64,000 nt of DNA from Aradus depressus (lineage: Eukaryota; Arthropoda; Insecta; Hemiptera; Aradidae): positions 17,719,601 to 17,783,600 of the forward strand of contig OY759225.1 of NCBI GenBank assembly GCA_963662175.1, written 5' to 3'. Position numbers and translations under genes: made by a program. The notes below the pieces were generated by a model, which was not told the DNA's origin, did no database searches, and saw nothing but the letters and a program-made list of their open reading frames with translations. Shown piece by piece: positions 54,241-63,992 of the stretch (within the stretch, counting starts at the first letter, position 1; every line of letters starts with the position of its first letter).

Positions 54241-54680
54241 TTTTGTGTGAAGGTCGATTTAGCTAAAAATTAATAGGTGTCGTCCTTAGAGGGTTTTGAA
54301 TGAAACATATGAAATTCTGCGTCAATAAATTCATAACAACGGAAATTAGAATTTTTGTGTGAAGCCTCACCCCTAATTCCCCCTTCTCTTTGGCCGATTT
54401 GACTGAAAATCAATAGGTCTCGTCCTTGGAAGATTGTGGATAATCATATACAATATCGTTGTCGATACATCCATTCTATCGGGAGTTATCGTGTTCAAAG
54501 ACAAACGCAGATTTTTTTTCCATTTTTGGAATCTGGAAATCAGAAAACATGAAAAGTCAGCAATGTATTTTCCCAAAACGGATTCTTAAATGGAGTTTTC
54601 CTCTCTCTCAGAAACAGTAAAAGTCAATAGTTGACTTACGTAGGGAGAATCATTAAATCGGCAGTTATTAGGGTTCTGTA
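54235..54680. repeat. Family-D dispersed repeat
   Basis: TTAATAGGTGTCGTCCTTAG, GGCCGATTTGACTGAAAATC and TCGGGAGTTATCGTGTTC. Confidence 0.65.
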
Positions 54681-54689
54681 ACCTCCAGA

Positions 54690-55325
54690 AACGTGGATAA
54701 AAGGCAGTAACTTACGTTGACGGTCTTGTTCTCATGGTCCAAGTTGATAGTCATAACACTCTTGGCGCGCAAGCCACCATCTATATGCGCCAATAGGTGT
54801 CATCTAGTAAAACCTGGAACTTTGGAGTCCAGCAGTAGGGGTGAGTATTGCGCCGAGCCTGAATGTGACGCTCTTACAACGACCTAGATCCGCCTAGCCC
54901 ACGCAATGTGGGGTGCATGTAAGACAATCTACACCGGAGATTCATGGCTAAAGCAAGGTACGCATAGTTAGTGACAGCGCATGATTCTGGTATAAGTCCA
55001 GAGAGCTACCCTTTCGAAGTCTCAATGGATGCACTACAATTGCTAGCAGGAGCCCCCCACATAGACTTGGATGGTGCTGGTGTCTCGTACTTCTCTAGAC
55101 GCATAATATGCATGTTATCCCTTTAGGTCGAACGACGTACTCATACTTGTGGAAGATTTTAATTTTTCATGCGGAAATCATTCATTGCAGAACATATAGT
55201 TCTCGAATGTCGAATGTATGTAAATGACGAGGCCAGGATGTTGATTCGCGGGACCGCATCATACCTATACCAACTACTCGAAATTCCGTTGGTTCGTGGT
55301 GCGAGCGGAAGAATGCAAAAAAAAA
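54690..55325 (+). pseudogene. LINE ORF2 C-terminal remnant (R1/LOA-like)
   Basis: Plus strand: HRRFMAKARYA, then MDALQLLAGAPHIDLDGAGV with SYFSRR, then EHIVLECRMYVNDEARMLIR and GTASYLYQLLEIPLVRG. LAGaPPIDL and the vEH.v..C..y...R patterns occur after the reverse transcriptase of R1/LOA-type non-LTR elements. Interrupted by stops and frameshifts. Confidence 0.68.
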
Positions 55326-55479
55326 ATCGATAAACTCAGAGAAAATGTTCTTACCTTATGAACAACTTTCAGAAAGAGTAGGTACAACATACCTGAAAAA
55401 AAAAAAAAAATGTAATAAAATATTATAATAACACAGCTAAATTAATTCAATGATTTCATTAGTTTGTTTTACTTTAGTT

Positions 55480-55710
55480 AGTTATAGTGACTCACGACCG
55501 CGCTTTAACTACAAGGTCTTATCGCCTACTAACAGAGCTCTCTTTTGTCACTGTGGCTGACATGAGCCGGACACTACTATGGGAGTCCTAAATTTTGCCT
55601 ATCCTAAATTTTTATACACTAAGGGTAGCTGTCTTTAACGAGTACCTGTGATCATACAGCCTCGTAACCATCGGTTAACGTCCCAATCGAAGGACGGCTT
55701 GCTCAAGGTT
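55480..55710 (-). mobile_element. SINE-A fragment
   Basis: TTAGTTATAGTGACTCACGA to ATCGAAGGACGGCTTGCTCA. Head missing. Confidence 0.8.
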
Positions 55711-55719
55711 TATATTTAT

Positions 55720-55870
55720 GACCTAATCAAAAATCTTTTCGAATAAAACTTATAGAGAAAACTTAAAGACATATTTTATATGAAATAGGATTTCTTGCAG
55801 GTCTCCTGGTTTGTGTGATACAAGTCGAAAACTATCCTGAAATGATGCTGGAATCAATGTTTTTATTTAA
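55720..55870 (-). repeat. Family-F fragment
   Basis: GACCTAATCAAAAATCTTTT and GATACAAGTCGAAAACTATC match 62237-62360. Confidence 0.6.
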
Positions 55871-55914
55871 AAAAAAAAAACTATACTTGCTTAATGTGTG
55901 TTCCGTGATATGAG

Positions 55915-55932
55915 CCCCCCCCCCCCCCCCCC
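55915..55932. repeat. C18 tract
   Basis: An uninterrupted run of about 18 C just after GATATGAGC. Confidence 0.9.
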
Positions 55933-56634
55933 TAAATTATATATATATACATAATAGTAATGCACTCGTGATAACTTTTCATTCAATTTACACCTTATAG
56001 TCAATGTTCCTAATTTTCTTCAAATTTATTGGATTTATACTTTTGGAGGTAGGGGGGAGGATAACAAATTCTAAATAATTTTTATAATAAAGACAAAAGT
56101 TGTTCCTTACATCGTTAGAAATATTTTTTGTCGAAAAACTTTTTCTCTAAAATCAATGGTTCAGCAGTTATAAGGAAATGAACAATTAAATTGTTTATAA
56201 CAATTGATCACGCTACAATTTTTCAATCTTGATTTTGGCTCAATCTACACCTAATTCACAATGTTCATGATTTTTTACAGATTTTTCTGAGCAATCCTTT
56301 TGGTGATAAGGGTGGGGGGACGGCGATTTTTAGGCGTTTTTCCCAAAAAAGTATTAAAAATGCATAAAAATTGTTGCATTCGTGCTTCAATAAGCTTTCA
56401 TTTGACACCCTTCGCGATGCAAATAAACCCCCCGAATCAAAATTCAACTTTTTATTCTTCACGTCTATAATTAGTCCAACACAGCCTATTTCTGTGCCAA
56501 ATTTCAAATTTTTACTCGAATAGTTTCAGAGAAAATCGTCTGTGACAGTTTCGTTTTGCTAACTTTGGCACAGAACACACTGGCACACATTTTTAATTTT
56601 TATCCAAAGGTTCGGCGGATCAAGTGTTCCTCGG

Positions 56635-56790
56635 GCTTCATTTAAGAAGTCATATCGCCTACTACAAGAGCGCTCTTTCGTCGCTCTTGTGAACTTGAGG
56701 GAGTTCTAAACTGTGTCTAGTGGTCTTTAACAAGTACCTGACACACTACAGGCTCAGGATCATCACTTAACGTCCCATCCGAAGAATGTG
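56635..56790 (-). mobile_element. Diverged SINE-A fragment
   Basis: GGGCTTCATTTAAGAAGTCA to ACGTCCCATCCGAAGAATG. Confidence 0.7.
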
Positions 56791-56829
56791 GTAAGCTGAA
56801 GATTATTTACAAGCCCGCTATCTCTAAAC

Positions 56830-57095
56830 TATCGATACATCAAGGAGAGTTGACAATAGTTCGATCCAATACACTGGCAAAGAGTCCGGTCCGGTCCGTT
56901 TTTTCTCTATTGTCCGTCTAACACCAGAGAGGAAAAAAACACCCGTTAGTGACAGAACCATTGAGACGGGAGAGTCCACTCCAGAACGGGCCTCCTCCAA
57001 CTTAACATAACCAGCTGGAGCCAGACCCCTGGGAACCAACCTTGTTCCATTCAACAGATGTCTCCCCGTCTTCCAGAAGACTCTCTCATGAAGTA
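56830..57095 (-). other. Unassigned GC-richer open frame
   Basis: Minus strand reads GRHLLNGTRLVPRGLAPAGY, then VKLEEARSGVDSPVSMVLSL. More GC-rich than its surroundings and open for about 76 codons from the Met. No domain known to me. Could be a host exon or a retroelement scrap. Confidence 0.3.
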
Positions 57096-57229
57096 ACTAA
57101 TCGCATCTTAACTTTTTACTACCCCAAGGCGATGTATAGAGAAAGTTATGTAATTCGGTGTTCAAATATGAACATAATTTCAAATTTACGACTCACTAAT
57201 TCTAAAAATTAAAAAAAAAAGGAAAGTCG

Positions 57230-57985
57230 TCAGCGAATCACCGATTTTTTCGGGTCTCAGGAAAGCTATCTTTCATTAAACTGCCATATTGAAAAACTCC
57301 GACTTCTAGCTCAAATTCATCTCCACAATAGCAATAGAAATTTTAGAATATTACTTGGAGGGTTTAGATATGAGTTTTGTCCTGAAAGTGTCTGCAGGCT
57401 CTGTACCTTAGACGAAAAGGACGACCTCATACACTTTTTTGTTCTATTGTCCCTCTTTTTGTATCCCCAGGCAAACATTTCTCCACAATTATCCCACCAA
57501 TAGACCAGAATATTACTCAGAAACATTTGTACATATTTTAAATAATTTAGAAGTTAGAAAAATTAACAATTTATTTTAATTTTTACTGTTGCCTTGAAAA
57601 TAAAGAATAACATAATTTAATTTGTTGCAGGTAAGATGGATATATATATTTATTATCATTATTATTTTTTATTTATTTATTCATGTTCATGTCATATCTT
57701 GTTTTATATAATTTTTGAATTGTTTCTTTCATCCTGGTTGCTTGCACTATTCATATTTAAAGAGCAAGTCCATTTTTACTATTTCAATATTATTGGTATC
57801 TTTTTATTTAGTTGTTATATTGCTTATTATGTACAATTCTTTATATAGATATTTTTTATTTTATTTTATTTTATATACTTAACTATAAAAATATTTATTT
57901 TGTAAAAAAAAAAAAAAAAAACACTCATTACCATAGAGGTTGTAATCTTTTGTGCAATAAAAGTTTATCTATCTATCAAGATCAC
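57230..57985 (+). pseudogene. LINE ORF2 C-terminus and 3' UTR
   Basis: Plus strand: EKLRLLAQIHLHNSNRNFRI, then CRLCTLDEKDDLIHFFVLLS, a C..C....D...H motif that marks the zinc-knuckle-like tail of many non-LTR ORF2 proteins. An AT-rich 3' region follows, with an A18 run at 57905, and ends AAAAGTTTATCTATCTATC, a typical LINE tail repeat. Confidence 0.68.
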
Positions 57986-58300
57986 CTCTTTTCTTTTGCT
58001 TAAATTCGCTGAAAATTAATGTGTAGTCCTTGTGCGATTTTCAATTTACATATAAAATTTCATCTCGATACAATCATTACATTGGTAATTATTAGCCTTT
58101 TTGGGTTTAGCCCCCCCATCTAAATCCACCTTCCATTCAGGAAATTTCACTGAAAATTAATAGCTGTCGTCTAAGTAGGACTTTTAATTTATATATAGAA
58201 ATATCGTGTCTATACATTCATTATATCGGCAGTTATTGGTTGGATATACACAAAAATAATGAATTTATCGGCATGCAATTTTATATTAAAATTCAAAACT
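57985..58300. repeat. Family-D dispersed repeat
   Basis: GCTGAAAATTAATGTGTAGT, ATTTCATCTCGATACAATCA and TCGGCAGTTATTGGTTG. Confidence 0.6.
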
Positions 58301-58439
58301 CCATATGAACGACACCTATTAGCTTTCAGCAAAATCGGCCGAAGGAAAGGGGGATCAGAGGAGCGACTTAACTCACACATCTTGGGAACTGTTGATGTAT
58401 TCAGATGTCCTTATGTAAGCCAACTGCATACTTTGACAC

Positions 58440-58620
58440 CAAACAGTTAGTTACTTTACTCCAAGGGGAACTCTTAGTTCAATAATTCGTGCTGGGGAAA
58501 TTCATTGCTGGTGATGAGGGAGGGGGGGGGGGGGGGGGGGGGTCGCAAAAACATGAAGTTCCGGTGAAAACCCGACATCGAATTTCTTATAGATTACTTC
58601 CAATAGCTGGAGAAGTAAAG
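58440..58620. repeat. Family-D end with G tract
   Basis: CGTGCTGGGGAAATTCATTG, then about 23 G at 58520-58542, then GAAGTTCCGGTGAAAACCCG and AGCTGGAGAAGTA. Confidence 0.6.
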
Positions 58621-59294
58621 TATATCGATTGAAAAAGATCTTTAGTGGATATCTTAGAGGTTATCTTCAAAAAAAGTTACTTTAGCAGCTGAATGGCTAA
58701 GTCTCAAGTAGTCTCTGAAAGCTTCTTAAAGTTCTTCAACTTTCTTTCTTTTTTTTTTTTTTTGAAGTATTTCTTCAACAATAACTTTCATAAAACGATA
58801 AGACAAGATGTTTGTCGTCCATTCGAATCGGGAGTTCAGGTCCAATGACGTTCATACCAAAGAAAGAAAATAAGTCAGGGAAAAAACTAACGATATATGA
58901 GAAACGACTATGTCATAATGTCCGATAAGAGAGAGATACTGGTAAACAATCCGCAAAGTGGAGGTGGCGCGGCGAGCGATAAATATAATTCTCATAGAAA
59001 CAACAGGGGTTGTCCCCATTGTTTTATTTGCGACCAGAACCCGCTTTCAACACAATGAATCTATGAATGAATTCATATAAACTTAAAATTATGAAAGGTA
59101 ACTAGCAAAAATAAAAAACTTGCTTACACCATTCGTACAGTGTAAAGGCTATTGGAATACTAGCATATTTTAAAGGGGTGGGGATAGCAAGGTTAACTCA
59201 CGCTATCGACATACAAATAACATTCATTCGAAAATAATATACATTATAGCTAAAATAATTAATAGATATTCATTCATCAGTCTTACACAATACG

Positions 59295-59620
59295 TGGGAG
59301 AGGAAGGTATTGAGGAAGATAAAAGGCCCTACTCCAAAGGGGGATAGATGGAGGTTACGGACCAATAGGGAGCTGAGGGACCTGTACAAGAGCCCGGACC
59401 TGGTGGCCTTAGTGAAGCAGGGACGGCTGCGATGGCTGGGGCATTTACAGAGGATGGAACCAGACAGATTGCCGAGGAGGATACTGGAGCTTACGTTGGC
59501 TGGAGTACGTGGAGGACGACCTCAGAATGATGGGTGTGAGAAGATGGAGATGGAGAGAATGGCGGAAGATCGTTGCGGAGGTCCAGATTCTACAAGGACC
59601 GTAGCGCCAGGGAAAGTAAG
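59295..59620 (+). pseudogene. LINE ORF2 C-terminus (RTE/Craft-like tail)
   Basis: Plus strand WERKVLRKIKGPTPKGDRWR, then RTNRELRDLYKSPDLVALVK with QGRLRWLGHLQRMEPDRLPR. The RL.WlGHl.RM...R.p......GGRP tail after the reverse transcriptase is very common in insect non-LTR elements. The WER to GGRP region is open, with small changes after GRP. The reverse transcriptase itself is missing. Confidence 0.8.
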
Positions 59621-59645
59621 TAAGTATTCATTCATAGGTGTGCCA

Positions 59646-59680
59646 CTGATGATAAAGCAGTTGCGTTAAAAACCGGTTCT
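59646..59680 (+). ncRNA. Degenerate hammerhead-like motif
   Basis: GTGCCACTGATGATAAAGCA, then GTTAAAAACCGGTTC. Same family as 39366, with GAAA changed to TAAA, so probably inactive. Confidence 0.25.
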
Positions 59681-60139
59681 AATCGCAAATAAAACGGTGG
59701 GAAGACGTCTTTTGTTTCTATGAGAAATCTCGTCTCAAAGCATCTTACTAATTAAAGCCAGAGCATGAGTAACTATAGTTCACCAGAGTTGTTACCAGAA
59801 ATTTGTATTCAACCAAATCGGTAGATAGAGAGAGAGTGAAAACTTCGTTTAATTAAGTTATATTTTCATTTTTCACTTTAATCGAAATTCAGATTGAAAT
59901 TGGCTTATTCCAGATCGGTGAATACTAATAGAGCGCTTTTATCGAGACCGGTTGGATGAAATTACACTAATCCATCTGATTAAATAAAATCCCTCCCCGA
60001 TTTTCCATCCCTTATTTCACGTTCGAATAGAAGGTCAGAGAGCCACCCCCTTTCAATTTTATTTATAACAAAGATAAATAAAATTTTATGTTGCATAAAA
60101 TAATAATTTCACAGAATATAATATGAATATCTAGAATCA

Positions 60140-60330
60140 ACATGTCCGGGGCTTTTAACTATGAGGTTATAACGCCTACTATCAGAGCGCTCATTCATTA
60201 CTCTGGTGGACATGAGCCCGCCTCTACTGTGGGTGACGTCCGAAGGACGGAGTGCTCAAGGTTTTTTCATCTCCCAGATAAAAACCTAAGGGCCTTGGCC
60301 GGGTTTCGAACCCGCAATCTTTAGCTCAGT
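60140..60330 (-). mobile_element. SINE-A with central deletion
   Basis: CATGTCCGGGGCTTTTAACT to CCCGCAATCTTTAGCTCAGT. Confidence 0.8.
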
Positions 60331-60334
60331 CGGA

Positions 60335-60600
60335 AACGAACTAAAGGTAAGTTGTGTAATCGGTCAGAATTTAGAACGGAATTTCGTGTTTTGCGACCTC
60401 CTAAACTCAAAAATGAATAAAAAAAAGGACAATAACTGAATATGTGCATCCAGAAACTCATAAAGACGACACCAATCAAATTTTAGCCAAATCAAAGGGA
60501 AGTAGTAGATCAGAGGAGGGGTCCTAACTCAAAACATGCTATAACTACTGATGTAACGAATGTTATCAACACGAAATTTATTATGATCCAGATATCCCTG
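60335..60600. repeat. Family-D dispersed repeat
   Basis: AAGTTGTGTAATCGGTCAGA, AATTTCGTGTTTTGCGAC and AAGACGACACCAATCAAATT. Confidence 0.6.
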
Positions 60601-61043
60601 CATAAGACACCGTTTGATATTCAACCGAAAAAAAGTATGTTAAATTTCTGTGTTATATCACGAAGGTGCCGACTGCTGATATCTATCTTCATGAATTTTC
60701 ATGCACTCTACCGGCCATTGTCGTAACCACCATATAGATGACTAGTCGTACACTACTCCGCCTTCTAGGTCATCAGCAAATTTAAGAACCCTTTTGTTTA
60801 AAACACCATTTTTGAAAAATTACTTTCTGAAGATCCACGTTTCTTATGAGATAATCCCGTTGATTAGTTTATCGGGGAGATAAAGCCTTTTAGCAGAGTG
60901 AAACGTCCTAAGTGTATGTTCCTCCATCAGGAAGGCTTCTAAGACGAGCGGCCCCGTCAACTTAATCCCGATAGAAAATTGACTTAGACCGTAGCACAAG
61001 GCACTTAGCTCAAGTGGAAAAACAACTTATCCAGTCTAGAAGG

Positions 61044-61888
61044 TAGGGGTGTAAAACTATCGATGGCGATATCGATAGTACTATCTAAATATTGGAATCA
61101 TTGGTAGATGCAATGTTAACTGCCGTGTCCCTACCAGAAATTGACCAAGTAGCCAAAACAACCCATTTTAGTTTAAAATCCGTAATGAAATTACAAGTTA
61201 CAGTAACGTAAGGTAGCGTATTGATGGAAGTCCATACTTCCCGTGGTCAAATAGTTGGTTATAGGCTTTCACTACTGTAGGTCTTGAAGGCATCTCAAAT
61301 TTAGCGTCAAAAGTGAAGAGCATATTACGAAAACCTTCATCTTCGACTACGCTGAATATTTGAGAATCAATGGCTATGTATGAAACAATGCGATTTAAGA
61401 AAATCCTGTACCTCTCGCAGTTTCTTTCGTATGTTTTTGTTGGGCTCAAGTAAAAACGAATTCCACTTCCACTACCTCTATTCTCTTCTGTATTTGTAGT
61501 GCACAAGGCGTTCCCGTTGTAATCGCTGTGATGTTTTCTCAACAACTGATCCTTCAAATTGGAAATGTTCCCTGAAGTTCTGTATTTGGCACTGCACAAA
61601 CGACATTTAGCCAGTTTTTTTGGCCCCACATCCTTATCGAAGTAACTCCACACATCGTTATCGAAGTCGGACTTCCGTTTAAGACTCATTTTTCAGTTCA
61701 AAACAACAAAGCACGCTACAAGAATAGTAAATCTTTAGTTCAGTGCAACGAAACACTCTACAAGAACAGTAAATGTAACCTTCCTTCGATTCAGTGGATC
61801 CCAGAAATACAAATATAGTATCGATATTTTAAAGCCAATAGTAACGAAAATATCGTTAACGTCAACTATCGATAGCTTTACATCCCTA
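61044..61888 (-). mobile_element. hAT transposon with intact BED-finger frame, 8-bp duplication
   Basis: Ends TAGGGGTGTAAA and TTTACATCCCTA, with subterminal TATCGAT motifs. The perfect target duplication CTAGAAGG is at 61036-61043 and 61889-61896. 845 bp; the transposase middle and C-terminus are deleted. Confidence 0.94.
61198..61689 (-). CDS. Truncated hAT transposase with BED zinc finger
   Basis: 163-codon frame without interruption. Residues 1-60 form a BED finger: VWSYFDKD, CRLCSAKY, then NLKDQLLRKHHSDY, giving C-x2-C and H-x4-5-H-like ligands (C..C, H H). A linker follows, with the hAT-like TYERNCERYRIFLNRIVSYI (many hAT proteins have r...i...i..fi..d..p.s.ve..gFr.ll). The match continues through IDSQIFSVVEDEGFRNMLFT and stops after PSIRYLTLL. 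It lacks the catalytic DDE core and dimerisation end. It could bind the element's own ends without cutting, or be simple decay. Confidence 0.75.
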   Translation of the reverse strand: MSLKRKSDFDNDVWSYFDKDVGPKKLAKCRLCSAKYRTSGNISNLKDQLLRKHHSDYNGNALCTTNTEENRGSGSGIRFYLSPTKTYERNCERYRIFLNRIVSYIAIDSQIFSVVEDEGFRNMLFTFDAKFEMPSRPTVVKAYNQLFDHGKYGLPSIRYLTLL

Positions 61889-61949
61889 CTAGAAGGATTC
61901 TAAAAACAGTGGATAATATTTGAAATTCATGTTTTACTTTTTTATACAT

Positions 61950-62450
61950 ATAGTATAAGAAGTTATTGTAATCGTGCGAAAAAACGAGATCGAGTTTTCA
62001 ACTCATTTTCACGTTTCAAGGTCCCCTGAATACGTTTGGACCATTTTCGCGATGATGTCTGTCTGTGCGTTTATGTGATTGAAAAGTTGTGAACACTCTA
62101 CCGCAAAACCAATTGGTCTTATGAACTTGAAATTTGGAATGAAGAGGTCACATGTTCTAACTTAGAATTGGAAAATTGAGACCACTTTCGCCCGCGACTT
62201 AAATACATTTTACAAGATACAGCTTATGTTTATGACGTAATCAAAAATCTTTTCGAATAATAGTTGTAGAGAATACTAAAATACATACTTTCTATGAAAT
62301 ATAATTTTTTACAGTTAATCCGGTTTTCGAGATATATGCCGAAAACAATATTGAAATGTAGTTTTGAAACATATATTTTTAGACGTTTCCTTGATTTACC
62401 CGAAAACGGTTAGTCTTAGGGAAAAATTGAGCGCAACCAAAATTGTTCCT
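61950..62450 (-). repeat. Family-F dispersed repeat
   Basis: AATCAAAAATCTTTTCGAAT, TTTAGACGTTTCCTTGATTT and ACCCGAAAACGGTTAGTC, reverse to 12760-13160. Confidence 0.65.
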
Positions 62451-62622
62451 TATAAAATGTCCAATCGCTAATAAACCTCAGATCTGAGATGTGATCAATA
62501 CAACAAAAGTTATAGAGCGCCAAAGAATATAAACCAAATGACTATAAGGAATATATCTATATAATTTTTAATAAATCGTAACGCATGGCAACGAACTTTA
62601 AAATATGGTTTATGTATTGGTA

Positions 62623-62963
62623 GCGAGGGCGCCGGTAGCTCAGTGCTTGACTTCTGAGCTCAAGGTCATGGGTTCGTAGCCCGACCGAGGCCCTTAGTTT
62701 ATTTTATCTGGGAGGTAAAATAAACTTAAGCACGCCGTCCTTCGGATGGGACGTTAAGCGATGGTCCCGAGCCTGTACGATGTCAGGTACTCGTTAAAGA
62801 CCCCTACCCTAGATGAATAAAAATTTAGGGTAGGCAGGTAGGTGTCTGGTGGACATGAGCAGTCGGGCTCATGTCCACCAGAGTGCGAAAGAGCGCTCTG
62901 GTAGTAGGCGATATGACCTCGTAGTTAAAGCCCGGACATGAGTCATAAAACCTAACCTAACCT
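62623..62963 (+). mobile_element. SINE-A, full length, 9-bp target duplication
   Basis: GCGAGGGCGCCGGTAGCTCA, box B GGTTCGTAGCC, tail CCTAACCTAACCT. Direct repeat GTATTGGTA at 62614-62622 and 62964-62972. A small inverted duplication of the CATGTCCACCAG block lies at 62851-62883. Confidence 0.95.
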
Positions 62964-62999
62964 GTATTGGTACTTTTTTTTTGAAAAATTATAAACATA

Positions 63000-63400
63000 T
63001 GTGATGTGGCCATTACAGGATTTTCTTATACCAACAACGCTTACAGATCACTCTCTCTCACCCCCTCTCCTTCTCAAAATGATTTAATTTTGTCTCATTG
63101 TACAGCGACCCTAAGAATAATAACACAAATATTGTATTTTAACTACGTTAACAAATAATAATAGTTAAACTTGACTATTATGACTAAATGTCTAACTAGG
63201 TAAGTTGGTTAATGGGAAAGCGAACATCAACCAATAGCGTACTTCGTTACCTAATTTGATTGTCAAAGTTCTGATATTGAACAATGGAGAAGTTATGATC
63301 TTATAGTCTATGATAGACATAATAGTTTCAAGAGATCCAACTATATATATATATATATATACTATACACACATATTTTAGTTCTACAATTAGCAGTGGAT
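63000..63400. other. No gene; TA microsatellite
   Basis: AT-rich DNA with a (TA)n run at 63341-63363. Confidence 0.5.
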
Positions 63401-63402
63401 AC

Positions 63403-63477
63403 TCTGTTAGACTGAAACAGGAAGGTTATAGGCTGGAGAACGTAAACACCTATAACCTTCCTGTTTCAGACCAACAG
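63403..63477. repeat. Hairpin with about 29-bp stem and 16-nt loop
   Basis: CTGAAACAGGAAGGTTATAG (63410-63429 region) pairs with CTATAACCTTCCTGTTTCAG. The inner 22 bp are perfect and the outer part (CTGTTAGA/CCAACAG) has mismatches. Size and shape resemble a miRNA precursor or a tiny MITE. Confidence 0.75.
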
Positions 63478-63867
63478 TGTAGCTACCTGTAAAACTAATA
63501 ATAATTGTTTAAATAATTAGATATATGAATTTGGGTTTTGTTGTCTAGACCGCGGCCATGTTGCAAACTTTTATAATATCTCTGTTATTATTTAAATAGT
63601 TCGTGTACATAGAATTTGTTGACGGACTACATTGGAAAAAAAATCTAAATATTTGTTTTTTTCTTCACTTATGTCTTAGTTCTTAACTATACATAATAAA
63701 CAAATATATATCTGCAAGTAAAAAATATGAGTCCCTCATTTGAATTTTTTTTTTAAGTTGTATAATTATTTTGAACAACAACCTTGCATCTTTGCAAATC
63801 TGACATGATTCGGTGAGGATTTTATTATGTATTACATTTATTTAATTTACTTATTGTATGCTTGTAT

Positions 63868-63992
63868 TTTGTAATGTATAATTTACACACATTAAGATTA
63901 TTAATATATTATAACATCAATTATTATTTGTACTTATAAAAACAGCTGTTAGAAGTGAAGTAACTTGAATAGTGAATAAATATACAAAGATG
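63868..63992. repeat. Duplicate of 34430-34550
   Basis: ACACACATTAAGATTATTAA through AACAGCTGTTAGAAGTGAAG and GTGAATAAATATACAAAGA. The match ends where a SINE-A begins in the other copy. Confidence 0.75.
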
